A stretch of DNA of 64,000 bases from Blasia pusilla (lineage: Eukaryota; Marchantiophyta; Marchantiopsida; Blasiales). Shown piece after piece: positions 1-9,639 of this stretch (positions are counted from its first letter, which is position 1; each line of letters opens with the position of its first letter). The DNA lies in NCBI GenBank assembly GCA_050084515.1, contig CM114271.1:51212001-51276000 (forward strand), given 5' to 3'. The notes under the pieces are model-generated. The model had not been told where the DNA came from and did no database searches. It saw only the letters and a program-made list of their open reading frames with translations. The position numbers were made by a program, and so were the translations under genes.

Positions 1-586
1 TGAAGTTGTGGTAAGGATTTGCACACAACATCCGATAGATGAGGACGTGGTGCAAGCCAAGGCAATAATGACCGATACCGAGTCCTATGACGTCTTGGTT
101 GAAGAATTAGTATTGTATCCCATGGGTTTATCCTTATATTATTGGGAGGAGTCATAGTCCTATAGACCAGGATGGCAATCAGGTGATGGGAGATTTTGTT
201 TGTTACCCGTTCAATTCACAAGTGGAATGGTTAAGTGACTCCCAAGGAAGATGGCGACTCTAACATCATTCACTAGCGCCATCACTTGGCCTGATGATTT
301 GATTGAGGGCATGTTCATGCAAGGGACACATGTATGCTAGTGCCTGATATTTCTACATAGATGAGTGTTATGGTAGCCGCATCATTTCGTTGAGGAGAGG
401 TGTCATTGTGGCGCTCAAGTGAGGAGCTTCGACGCTTGGTTGATGAGCACATATAGAAGGCGTGGAGCGAGATGTTTGCACCATAGCGTGATGGTTCATA
501 ATAAACCTGAGGTAGCCGAGAGTGCTATGATGATACCCTTGGATACCACACCCATTATGTGGTGCATCCTAGAGGAGGATATATGA

Positions 587-1871
587 GTGTTGGATCTCTT
601 TGGAGGGACCAACACTAGGTTGGCTGTTGTTTTGTTGGAAGGAGTGCGTGTGCAACAATATTTGTATGTGGAGCTTGATAAGGTTGTAACGCGCATCTCA
701 CTTCAACATGTAGCACAATTACACCTTTGTTTTCCTGCCTTGTTATGTGCGCATGGCGTATAGGGGTACTATAGTCCCTTACCGAGAGATATTTCTTTGC
801 TTAGGGCACAAGACTAGCTTGGATCGGATGGGGACCATTGATTTGGTCATTGCTAGTTGGCCTTGTTAGGGCCAATCAAATGTTGGATGAGGTAGTTGTT
901 TAGCGGACATTTGGTCCAAGTTGTTTTGGGAGATAATAAAGATCTTGTGAGACTTTCAAGAACATCAGACTTGTTCTCTTATGTATATTCTAGAGAATAT
1001 GCCGATATTGGGCAATTCACGGTCATGAGTGGTAATCATGATGAGTGCACATTAGATGCATGCATGGATCAACCCAACATTATTTTTATTATGCCTTCAT
1101 TTTCTTGCCTTTTATCTGCGTGTGACGTATAGGGATACTAGAGTCCCTTACCGAGAGACATTTCTTTGCTTGGGGCAAAAAATTTGGATCAGATGGGGAT
1201 CATTGATTTGGTCATTGCTAGTTGGCCATTGATAAATTATTGGATGAGATATATAGGTGCTTAGCGGACACTCAGTCCAAGTCGTTTAGGGAGATAATAA
1301 GGATCTTGCAAGACTATTAAGAACACCAATCTCGTTCTCCTACGTATATTCTGGAGAATGTGCCAATATTGGGCGATTCGCGATCATAAGTGGTGATCAT
1401 GATGAGTGCACATTAGATGCATGCATGAATCGATCCAACAATATTTTTGGATGTATTGAGTGTAGATGTATGAGCACATTTCCCGCATCTATGGTGGACC
1501 AACTTGATGTGATATGACGTGTTGCGGAGGGCATATACGAGAGTGGAGCGGCCCTCCCATTTGTTGGTGGATTTTATTCTCGATCCTGGCCATGAATCAC
1601 AAGTAATAAGGCACAATGATCAAGCGCCGTTGATTGTGGTCGATAGGATAGGTAGGCCGCGGGTAGCCTTTCCCACATTTTTTGGTTTTCCCGCTTCCTA
1701 TGCATATAAGGAGGTCGGTCCAAACTTGGTTTGGGATGACTAGACATAGTAGTTTGTGGAGCCTAACGTCTGTGAGTGAGAGCGGGTAATGGGATTTCCC
1801 ACTGGAGTGACGATATTCTCATCACTATCAAAGTCATACAACATCATCTCTTGGGTCAGACGATGGACCTG
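587..1871 (+). pseudogene. C5 cytosine DNA methyltransferase domain, decayed, inside the gypsy element
   Basis: The conserved blocks of a cytosine-5 methyltransferase appear in the right order, spread over several frames. Motif I (SAM binding) reads VLDLFGG at 587-607. Motif IV reads IDLVIASWPC at 837-866, with the catalytic Pro-Cys at 861-866 followed directly by a stop. Motif VI reads ENMP at 993-1004 and again ENVP at 1354-1365. The open stretch 1519-1740 (74 codons) looks like the target-recognition region, with phrases such as DFILDPG and VAFPTFFGFPASYA. MGFPTGVT near 1786-1809 and LLGQTMDL near 1841-1865 fit motifs VIII-X. Family knowledge: this enzyme transfers methyl from SAM to cytosine C5. 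It lies directly upstream of the RT in the same orientation, so I infer it was part of the element. Stops make it non-functional. A host gene is unlikely because the flanks are retroelement sequence and no introns are seen. Confidence 0.68.
737..1440 (+). repeat. Imperfect tandem duplication inside the methyltransferase
   Basis: A segment of about 350 bases occurs twice head to tail, at about 737-1080 and about 1106-1440. Both copies carry the run ending in TTGGTCATTGCTAGTTGGCC, the 'cttaccgagagacatttct'-like stretch, and the ENMP or ENVP block followed by GATGAGTGCACATTAGATGC. Motifs IV and VI of the methyltransferase are therefore both duplicated. Copy 1 keeps the Pro-Cys of motif IV and copy 2 has Pro-Leu instead. 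Many point differences show that the duplication is old. Confidence 0.75.
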
Positions 1872-2259
1872 AAATTGATGAACATCGATCATCAACTAAG
1901 GAGTAGCCAAGCAATATCGGATAAAGTTACGACAGATCATAGTTGTTGCCTTGATATATGAGCCCTTTTCCTACCAAGAACGTTCAAGCAGTGGTTGGGG
2001 GGAGATCCGAGGATATTGATACAATAGGGATAATCGAGGAAGATCCCCTTGGACTTCTTAGTATGTTGTGCAGCGTACGTTAGGAGATGGGAGCCACTAC
2101 ATCGAGCGTGGTGCAAAGCTGACTTGTTACATCGAGAAGATGAGAGTTTGGAGTTGGCAGTAGGTGAACAATCAGGTTCTATTGTTCAACATGGGGTTGG
2201 ACCATAGCAACCACTGATACGTGCATTTGAGAGCCCATATTTTAGTCATGATAGAGACT

Positions 2260-3870
2260 TGAGAGCCAAATATGGGTCCTAAGTTGACAATAAGAGATCG
2301 GCGCCAAATAATTTGGTTCCTTAGATGGCATAGGAGATGTTTTTCATTTAGTATGCATGGTTTGGGTATGGGGATCCGCATTGAGTTGTCTAGCGACACG
2401 CCAATCTTTCGACGCCCCTGCAAGTATATTGATATGGAGAGGGTCTTGATTCAGAGCAAAAGCCATGACTTGGTTGGAGCAAGACTAGTGGAGATGTTGC
2501 ATGGAAATTATGCGTCTGCCACTATTATGCCCGCCAAGAAGGATGTGCAAGGAAACAAAGATCAACTCCCTATCAGATTGGAGGACATGCACAAGATAAT
2601 ATTTTGGGGCATCGATCCTCACAGAAGGATTGATTGTACCAATAAATGCACTGGAAGAGTTTCAAGAGGTTAATCTCGCAAAATCCTTTGGAGGTATGGA
2701 TTTTGCGAGATGTTACATTGATGACATCGTATTCTTTAGCGCCATGGCTAAAAAGTATGAGCGACATTTGGAGGAGGTATTTTGACAATTGTAATTTCAT
2801 GGGCTTAAGCTAAATCTAGGAAAATGCAAGTTCTTTTATGACCACATTGAGTACTTGGATCACACGATATACCCAGGTGGCCTTGGTGTTCAACAAACAA
2901 AGGTAGAGGCTATCTCTCCCATTCCTCACCCTAAAGATGTGAGTCGAGTTCGTGCATTCATGAGATTTTTGAACTTATATGGACGATATGTCAAGGGTTT
3001 TAGTTCAATGCGAAGCCACTAATCTTGTTGACCAAGGTGGATCACAAGTAGCATTGGAGGGATGAGCACAAGAGAGTATTTCAATTGCTCCAAGGTAGGT
3101 GGGCATCCACGCCCATATTGAGAAGACCTATGAGAGGATGTTCTTTCCAATTTCATACAGACGGAGTATGTTGGGGCTTAGAGCAGTGCTAATCCAACAT
3201 GACAATGAGGATACAGAGTTTGTGGTCGTTTGTGCTAGTCGTTTGAACAACGCTGCAAAGGCAAAATGCTCTGGGTGCAGTAGTTGAGGTGTTAATAGAG
3301 CAAGGTACAGAGTTTCGCGGGGAGTTTCAAGCCTTATACGCGTGATCATGCGATGATTGACTACCATACTACTTCGTGAAATCATCCTAAGGCATATGGA
3401 CTAGCAGAGAGGGATGTGCAGGCAATGAAAAGAGGTTTAAGCAAATATGGCTTGCAGAGAGGTCATCTAGGAGATTAGAACCTACAATTTCCATGGTTAG
3501 CAAAGGGATAAAAATTTAGCATTAGGCATTCTCAGCATTTTTCTTGCCGTACTTATTACTTTATGGTCGAGAGTCTAATTAACCAAAGGCTATTCATCGT
3601 GATGCTAGTGAGGTATTGAACCTCGATGATCTTGATATATGGATGCAAGCATGTTCTTAGAGGGTTTATTTATTTCGAAGAGTAATTCCCACGACATTTG
3701 AAAACTTAGCGATTGCGTAGGATTGGGATACTTTCAGATATGCAATTATTCAGAGAGGTAGTTATCGACTGACGATTTGGAGGTTTCATTGGGGAGACAA
3801 TGTCTACTTGCAACAGACGACACCTACAATGTTGGATGTGATTGTAGGACGCACCATCTTGATGTGATAT
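2260..3870 (+). pseudogene. Gypsy pol relic: reverse transcriptase, RNase H, integrase
   Basis: The RT begins with a frame containing ATIMPAKKD (about 2515-2545). It continues with the catalytic block CYIDDIVFF (about 2713-2740) and with LNLGKCKFF and YLDHTI (about 2812-2870), typical of the gypsy RT thumb. The connection reads HPKDVSRVRAFMRFL. RNase H follows with SMLGLRAVLIQHD and CASRLNNAAKAK (about 3165-3265). Integrase is seen as LIEQGTEFRGEFQA (about 3290-3335), where the second catalytic Asp of the usual DQGTEF has become Glu. Downstream are pieces of the integrase C-terminal region (YLQQT near 3800). The frame changes repeatedly and stops are common, so no protein is made. The 133-codon open stretch 2272-2673 is only a surviving RT fragment. 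Confidence 0.78.
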
Positions 3871-3923
3871 CATCTGGTATGCTTTTAGTGGAGGAACGCC
3901 ATGATATGGTTTAGAAGGACCGT

Positions 3924-4077
3924 GTGCGTAAGTGTGTGTCATATCACCTTCCTAACCTTTACAATATAGTTGATCCAAGCTTATTTATAATTTGTGTAGG
4001 CTTATTTTGCATGTTGTGTGGTTTTTCTCGTGATGTAGACACGATGGTAGTGTGTGATGGGTGTTTGAGAGGATGCC
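3924..4077 (+). pseudogene. PHD-finger-like cysteine cluster at the gypsy integrase C-terminus
   Basis: An open frame starting at 3924 holds CMLCG (about 4008-4022), a spacer, then MVVCDGCLRGCH ending at 4079. CxxC followed by CxxC and a histidine a few residues later is the first half of a PHD finger (Cys4-His-Cys3), where CDGC before W-H is the signature; here Trp has become Cys. The second half is not readable because a perfect palindrome starts at 4078. It lies directly after integrase-like sequence in the same orientation, so I infer it is the C-terminal module of the element, in the place where plant chromoviruses carry a chromodomain. An unrelated chance cysteine cluster cannot be excluded. 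Confidence 0.5.
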
Positions 4078-4112
4078 ACGTGACATTATACATGTCATGT
4101 ATAATGTCACGT
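4078..4112. repeat. Perfect 35-bp palindrome (17-bp arms, 1-nt centre)
   Basis: Arm ACGTGACATTATACATG at 4078-4094, T at 4095, then the exact reverse complement at 4096-4112. It interrupts the PHD-like reading frame. The arms are unlikely by chance at this length. Inverted duplication during break repair is one explanation. Confidence 0.95.
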
Positions 4113-4740
4113 CTCAACAGGGCTTCTCGGGGAAGCACGGTGGATGTGTCCTATATGTACATAGAGTATATACTATTTAGTCTTAGATCTAGACTTGTGT
4201 GTATGACATGGATGACAAGAAGGCGACTAAGGATGAGGCCACATGAGCATCCAGCCTCTTTGCTCTTAGCATCCCATAAATGTGTGTCATGGTAGGTAGG
4301 CCAGGGATAGATGACTATCTGGAGTAGAGGGACCTAATGACCAACTAGGGAGGCGATTGGAGATATTTTGGTATTCTATGGTCTTGATATCTAGATGTCG
4401 TGAGTTAGTATGATATCTTTTATGTTTGAGTGTATATTTGGCAACAACGATGTATGTTGTGTAGCGAGGTGTACACGCACGATATATTTCTTAATATCAT
4501 AAACTTATCACTAAACTATGTCTTTGTAAAGATATTAATAGTTTTTTGATTACACGTATACACACAATATCAGTTTCTCATGGAAGAACTTTCTATCTCA
4601 TGAAGTGGTTGTGCATCTAAACATGCTTTGCTTGAGCATGAAAAATATGTTTATTTGTAAGCTTAATGTTGTTAAGATTGTCTATATACATTCCACCATA
4701 GATGGATCAGGAGTTATTGATACCAATCTAAACAAGTAAT
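4113..4740. other. AT-rich stretch between gypsy and copia relics
   Basis: No convincing coding or structural signal. The first part may be the untranslated tail of the gypsy element, but no polypurine tract or LTR was identified. Confidence 0.5.
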
Positions 4741-4748
4741 CGATAAAG

Positions 4749-4934
4749 TCACATCGTCTCATATGCTGCATTGGTTACTCTTCTATACTTAGGTCCTATT
4801 GAAGATAAAGCAATTAAAAGTTGCTTTTTTGAAGCCCAAGTTATAACTATGCTTTTTAATGTGAAAGAATAACCAAATGTAAAGTGTCTATCAAACATGC
4901 TTTTGGCACAATCAACATCCACGAATCCTTTCAA
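4749..4934 (-). pseudogene. Copia RNase H fragment
   Basis: The minus-strand frame begins KGFVDVDCAKS and continues with SKKQLLIALSSIGPKY. These match the copia RNase H signatures (GYVDADWA..., SKKQ..ALSSTEAEY) in order and spacing. A conserved Glu near the end of the signature is Gly-Pro here. It is a 61-codon open remnant of the element described above. Confidence 0.75.
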
Positions 4935-5343
4935 GTATAAACGTGGAGAATGTTCAAATTGATGCCCAAATTAAGTTAAGAATTTCACATATGGCATAAT
5001 CCTCTCTATAACACCATGGTAAGATTGATTTTCAAGATACTTCCATGAATTGGCTCACTAAGCCAACTTCGTAGCTTAAGTCTAGCTAGCCCAGTAATAC
5101 TCGGATAGATCAAACTTCCAACCATGTGCCTATATATATAAAAATCTGCAAGAAACTCTCATTTATCCACTATTATCTTCATATTATAGTCTAATGGCGT
5201 AGAGATTCACTTATAATTGTTATATCATATTTTGGAAGCATGTGAAGACCATACTGTTATCGTAATAACCATATCCTCTCTCCAACCTCAATAAACTCAA
5301 TATCAAAGAAGTACTTAAGTTCTGTTAAGTCCCTTATATCAAA

Positions 5344-5557
5344 TTATGCTTGTAATTTTAGCTTGACTTGTTGTAGCATATCCTTAATACTCCCAATAAG
5401 CAAGAGGTTATCAACATATGATAAAATGATAATGGTATGGCCTTGTCCCATTAAGACATATAGCACGAAATTAAAATCATAAACCCTAAAGCCAAACTCT
5501 AGCAGAACGTATGTTATCTTGCCATAAAAAGCTCTTGGAGCTTGCTTAAGCCCCAAT
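5344..5557 (-). pseudogene. Copia reverse transcriptase, C-terminal half
   Basis: The frame opens with GLKQAPRAFY, the hallmark of copia RT, and contains LSYVDNLLLIGS, the YVDDLLL catalytic block with the second Asp changed to Asn. It starts abruptly at the edge of the Harbinger relic; the preceding RT sequence is found at 8,440-8,190. Confidence 0.82.
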
Positions 5558-5558
5558 C

Positions 5559-5632
5559 GAAGGGCGATTCACATGGAGCCGCCCTTCTTCACCTGTCTTA
5601 GACAACAGAGCCGCACAAACGTGTGCGGCTCT
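5559..5632. repeat. Two adjacent hairpins at the left end of the Harbinger relic
   Basis: Hairpin 1: GAAGGGCG at 5559-5566 and its reverse complement at 5580-5587. Hairpin 2: AGAGCCGCACA at 5607-5617, a 4-nt loop, and its exact reverse complement at 5622-5632. This is a GC-rich island in AT-rich DNA. Subterminal hairpins are a common feature of DNA transposon ends. Confidence 0.75.
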
Positions 5633-5882
5633 ATTTGGTAAGGTTGGCCTTTCATTTTTTCTTATTTTATTATTTTTTCATTGCAAGTTCCATCTCATTG
5701 GTTTAGGTCTACAAAGAGCAAAACATTAAGTATTTCACAAAGAACAAAATAGGGAGAGCATTTCATAGAGAGCATTTTACGCATAGCACACAATTTTTTA
5801 CATTGCATTATCATATGTTGTGGTGCTTCATTATTTAATGACCTTATTTGGAACAAAAAGGAGGACGTACATATGTTGTTAG

Positions 5883-6735
5883 ATGAAAAAGAAGAAGATT
5901 TGCATCGACACTATTCTAGCGATCACTATGGATATTTTTTACTTATTTTATGCATGGTTTCTTGAAGGTGGGATGTTTAGTGAAATCGAGCTCATTACTT
6001 TTATGATAGGGACCATGGAAGATGGTCCCCATCATAGGTGCATAGATGGGTCTCACATAAAACTTAAATTCAAATCTACTTTGAAATATTTCCCAGAGCA
6101 CTATAGGAATTGTCACTTTGATTATTCGGTGCTTCTCCAAGGTATATGTGATGCCGATCTGAAGTTTTCAAACTTATGTTGTACTAAGCGTGGATCCACT
6201 CATGATGATGCATATTGAAGGCAATCTATAATGTTTCAATGCATTGAAGAGAAATATTTCCTTTCTCAGCCATAAATCATATTGCCACTTGATCATAGAG
6301 AACGTACTTCAAGTCATTCCACCCATAATACTTGGGGATACCGCCTATCACCTACAACCATAGCTATTGAATCGTCTCCATCGACACCTACATCAAGGCA
6401 ATCCATTGGAAAATCTATTTAATGGACATACATCAAAGGCAAGAGTGACAATAGAAAATGATTTTGGTCATTTGAAAGGAAGGTGGACAATTCTATGCGA
6501 TTCCCAATATCTCTAGAAATGGTTTCTATAGTAAAGCTTGCTTGTGGAGTCTTACATAAATTTATTATCCTATATGTAGAGCCTTTACCACAAGACATAA
6601 ATCCAAAGGATGATAGGATGAATGGTGGAATTATTCAATCACATCCTAAAAATACAATTACCATGAGAAGAACAATCGTAGGTGAACTACTGCGAGCAGT
6701 ATTGTTTAAAGAGTTTTGTGACATACATGCTTACT
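5883..6735 (+). pseudogene. PIF/Harbinger transposase (DDE superfamily 4), frameshifted
   Basis: The open frame 5883-6218 contains CIDGSHIKL, the first catalytic Asp block of Harbinger transposases, then ICDADLKF with the second Asp, then GSTHDDAY. After a frameshift, further conserved text follows: ILGDTAYHL (about 6330), a GHTSKARVTIEN-like block and FGHLKGRWTILC (about 6430-6500), and KLACGVLHKFIILY with EPLPQD (about 6530-6600). The order and spacing match the family. At least two frame changes and several stops separate the blocks, so no active transposase is encoded. Family knowledge: this enzyme cuts and re-inserts the element together with its Myb-like partner. Confidence 0.8.
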
Positions 6736-6789
6736 AAAGGGATGATAGAGCTTGAGATAGATCATACTTATTTGTTTTTTAGAAGTAGA

Positions 6790-7361
6790 TGTTGTTGATG
6801 ATTGTCTTGCTCGCTTTTCTCTCTCCAATTGAAGCTTCATACGGCGAAGTTCAAACATTTGAGACATGAGCTTCATTTTTTAATCTTTTTGTTGAGCTTT
6901 CTTCTCACTTGTCTCCTTAAAAAATTTAATGAAGGCATTCATTGATTGTGTAATACTATCACCCTCATACTATCACTCACCCTTATCGGATAGAATGTGA
7001 ATAAATGACGGTTGAGATTCAATATGAATAAGATTTTCTTCACTCATATACCAATGGATTCTTGGATATTTGTACGACTATCATATACATCTGGTATTCT
7101 TGATTCCTTTGGTGAAGGGCCTCTAAACCTGTGTATTTGAGCATAATATTCCCACTCACTTGGTTCGACACCCGTTTGATCTTGTTTCATTTTTTCACTC
7201 TTATACTTTTTTACTAATCCATCTAATTTGTTTCTTAATATTTGTGGCTTATATGGTATGGTCACTTGGCATTTTTCATTCATATGAATTGCAAGCAATT
7301 GCCATTGATCTTGGCTCACATTGCCTTGATTACAATGATGGAAGTAATATTCTTCATACAA
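6790..7361 (-). pseudogene. Myb/SANT-like partner protein of the Harbinger element
   Basis: The minus-strand frame 7361-7044 encodes a trihelix/SANT-like segment: WQLLAIHMNEK, then ILRNKLDGLVKKYKSEK, then EWEYYAQIHRFRG. These resemble the Myb_DNA-bind_3 proteins of plant Harbinger elements. Lower coordinates (about 6,990-6,790) read as a Lys/Glu-rich coiled tail containing FELRRMKLQLEREKRARQ, in another frame after a stop. The orientation is opposite to the transposase, a common layout. The product is inferred to bind element ends. It is broken by stops. Confidence 0.65.
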
Positions 7362-7374
7362 ATCAATAAATACT

Positions 7375-8154
7375 CTCTCTCATTCTCTTTACTCCATTAT
7401 ACTTTTGGTTTTTTTAGAGAAGAAGGACATGAAATCAAGACAACAAAATTGATAATGATAACCATCATCACATACAAAACCTCAAAAAATTGTATATGAG
7501 GCAACATGAAGGATTAGATTTACATTAGAAAGCATACCGGAAAACTATTTCTTGGTCTTGATTGAGGTTATAGTTATTTCTGAGTCGTATACCACGGTGT
7601 TTTCTAAAACTTTGGTTGTCCTCTCCATGTAGGGCAAATATTTTTGTACCTAGAGTCCATAAGAATAATTTAATATAATCCAAATCCTCATTGAATGGTG
7701 CAAATGACTCTACACATAAATAAATGATATTTAATATATATTGCATACATATATCTAAAAAATAAAAATTTTTTTTGAAGATCTTTTCACTACGGTCATT
7801 TTGACTTTAAGAACATGGCATAAGGATTTGCAAAAAAAAATATAGGACTTTCCTAATCTAATACATTCTCATAACTACTTTTTGTAGCTCACCTTCAAAA
7901 AACGAAGGGTAAAAGAGCTCTCTGGAAATTGCACTGTCACAAAATGGGAGAGAGAAAAAAAAAGTGTCTGTTCATCCTAAATGAACTCACACCTTTTTTT
8001 TAATATAAAAATGGAGGAGATGTATTGAAACGGAACCCTCCATTTCATGGCTCCGTTCTAGTATTGCTCAAGCTTCGTTCTGGTCCACCTTGTACAGAGT
8101 TGAGATGGAGGCGTATTCCTCCAATATCCCCCCAAACGGAGACATATTGGAGCA
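7375..8154. other. AT-rich right part of the Harbinger relic
   Basis: No coding module recognised between the Myb-like relic and the right junction. A short TGGAGG...CCTCCA inverted repeat near 8010-8034 may be subterminal. A 73-codon minus-strand open frame at 7525-7746 resembles nothing I know. Confidence 0.4.
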
Positions 8155-8189
8155 ATGTGAATCGAGTAAGAGCTTCCTTTAAGGTACAA

Positions 8190-8440
8190 AGGTGGGATAG
8201 AGAATTTGGATGCTCATATCCAAGTAGTTGAGGCGAGTATACATCCTCATGAAAGTCTTCATTCAAGAAGGCATTCTTGACATTCATGTGAGGTAGTATC
8301 AACTTCTTACTTACTATAACTACAACCATTATTCTCGTAGTCGATATCTTTGCAACGTGATGAAAAATCTCTTTGTAATCAATTCCATATTGTTGTGCAT
8401 AGCCCTTGGCTACCAACCTACCTTTGTATTTATTCATCAT
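8190..8440 (-). pseudogene. Copia reverse transcriptase, N-terminal half
   Basis: The minus-strand frame reads NKYKGRLVAKGYAQQYGIDY, then MNVKNAFLNEDFHEDVY, then GYEHP and LCTLKEAL. These match the copia RT start (YKARLVAKGY, DVKNAFLHGDL.EEVYM). The catalytic Asp of the usual MDVKNAFL is Asn here. The homology stops at KEAL, precisely where the half at 5,557 resumes. Confidence 0.82.
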
Positions 8441-8811
8441 ATTATCTTAATTATGCTTGATCGTGTAAGACCCATCTCCAACCAATAGTTTATTTATCAT
8501 AAGGTATATCAAACAACTCCCAAGTCAGTTGATATTTTTATGCAACTAAGTCTTCCTCTTTAGTTTCAATACATTCGACCTTACATGTAGCATCTTCAAA
8601 ACAACTTGGTTCTTATTCTTAAAGAGCAATTATCATATATTCATGATGTGTTGCAAGAAACCCTTCATTTATGAATCTTTGAACATGATCTATGATTCTA
8701 CTTAATTTAAGAAGAAGTTGTTCATAGATGGACATCTCTAACATCTGACTTGAGCTCTAACTAGTGTTAATAGATTGAAGGCATACCCTTCCCAACGATA
8801 GATAGAAAAAT

Positions 8812-9290
8812 TTAACCAAAGAGTCTAAGATCTAAATCTCCTAACCTTGCACTACTACTTGGGGAATTTGTCGTTAATGTTCGTAGATTTATAATAATGT
8901 TTTTTGTGACTAATAATAAGTTGCCTAGAAGATGGAATGTAATAATTATACCCTTCACTTTCATTAACCAAAATAATAAAGGTATATCTCTTAAATTTGG
9001 GATCAAATTTTTTACCTCTTTCAAAAGGAACATGAGCATAACAAATACAACCAAAAGCTTTCAGGAATAAAATATATATTTACTGCCTATTAAAATATTG
9101 AATGAAGTCTTTTCATGAACTCTCGTTATTGGAGTTTGGTTGATTAATTAAGAATATTACAAATATTGTAATCTCTGTTCAATATACCTTATGCATATTT
9201 TTATCATTTAGTACAACACGAGCCATCTAAAAATATATCGATTCTTCCACTCAACTACTCCACTTTATTATGGAGTGTAACGACAATTAA
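8812..9290 (-). pseudogene. Copia integrase relic
   Basis: Reading down from about 9,290 on the minus strand, with frameshifts, blocks resembling NGVVERKNR and MARVVLNDKNMHK are followed by the block FGCICYAHVPFERG (about 9,055-9,010), then KFDPKFKRYTF and PSSRQLI. These are the end of the copia integrase core and the adjoining region. No intact frame. Confidence 0.7.
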
Positions 9291-9639
9291 CTTGCTGTTG
9301 GATGCCTATTGAATATAAGTAGTAATCAAAATATAAGGACATATACTCTCTTCCTTCATCACAACATTGAAAAAACCTCCAATATCTTTAATATTTTTTT
9401 GCCTTGTTGTGGAAATTCATATTTAGCTTTATTTCCAAATTCGCAAGTAAGGTATATCTTTAACATAATAGAGCTCGATAATTTAAGGATTCATATTACT
9501 ATTAGATGAGGAAAGACTTTATAGTGTTTGAAGATTGATATGTCAAATTTAGTATGGGATAGGCTGCAAACCATTGGAGTTCCAAAAAATCTCCATGGTG
9601 CGGTGGCTATATTATATGAATCGTAAGTGCCAAAATCAA

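Larger units (their letters stand above)
1..4130 (+). mobile_element. Decayed Ty3/gypsy retrotransposon carrying methyltransferase and PHD-like modules
   Basis: Homology to gypsy-type polyproteins can be followed on the plus strand through many stop codons and frameshifts. The order is a C5 cytosine methyltransferase (about 587-1871), reverse transcriptase (about 2260-2990), RNase H (about 3060-3290), integrase (about 3290-3870) and a PHD-like cysteine cluster (about 4000-4077). No LTR, primer site or gag was recognised; the left end may lie outside the window. Positions 1-586 have no module I can name, although the DNA is similar in character and probably belongs to the same element. The element is dead: every module has stops. 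Assignment to gypsy rests on the RT-RNase H-integrase order and motif wording. The boundaries are approximate. Confidence 0.75.
5558..8163 (+). mobile_element. PIF/Harbinger DNA transposon relic inserted in copia RT
   Basis: It contains a plus-strand PIF/Harbinger DDE transposase relic and a minus-strand Myb/SANT-like second protein, the usual two-gene content of this superfamily. The ends are inferred from where copia RT homology stops (5,557) and restarts (about 8,165). ATTCACAT at 5567-5574 occurs inverted at 8155-8162 and could be the remains of terminal inverted repeats. TCGA is next to both junctions and may be a target duplication, although Harbinger usually makes 3-bp ones. These end calls are weak. 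Confidence 0.6.

Noticed and set aside
587-1871. The methyltransferase as a working host gene
   Set aside because: Stops right after the catalytic Pro-Cys, frameshifts and an internal duplication, with gypsy pol immediately downstream.
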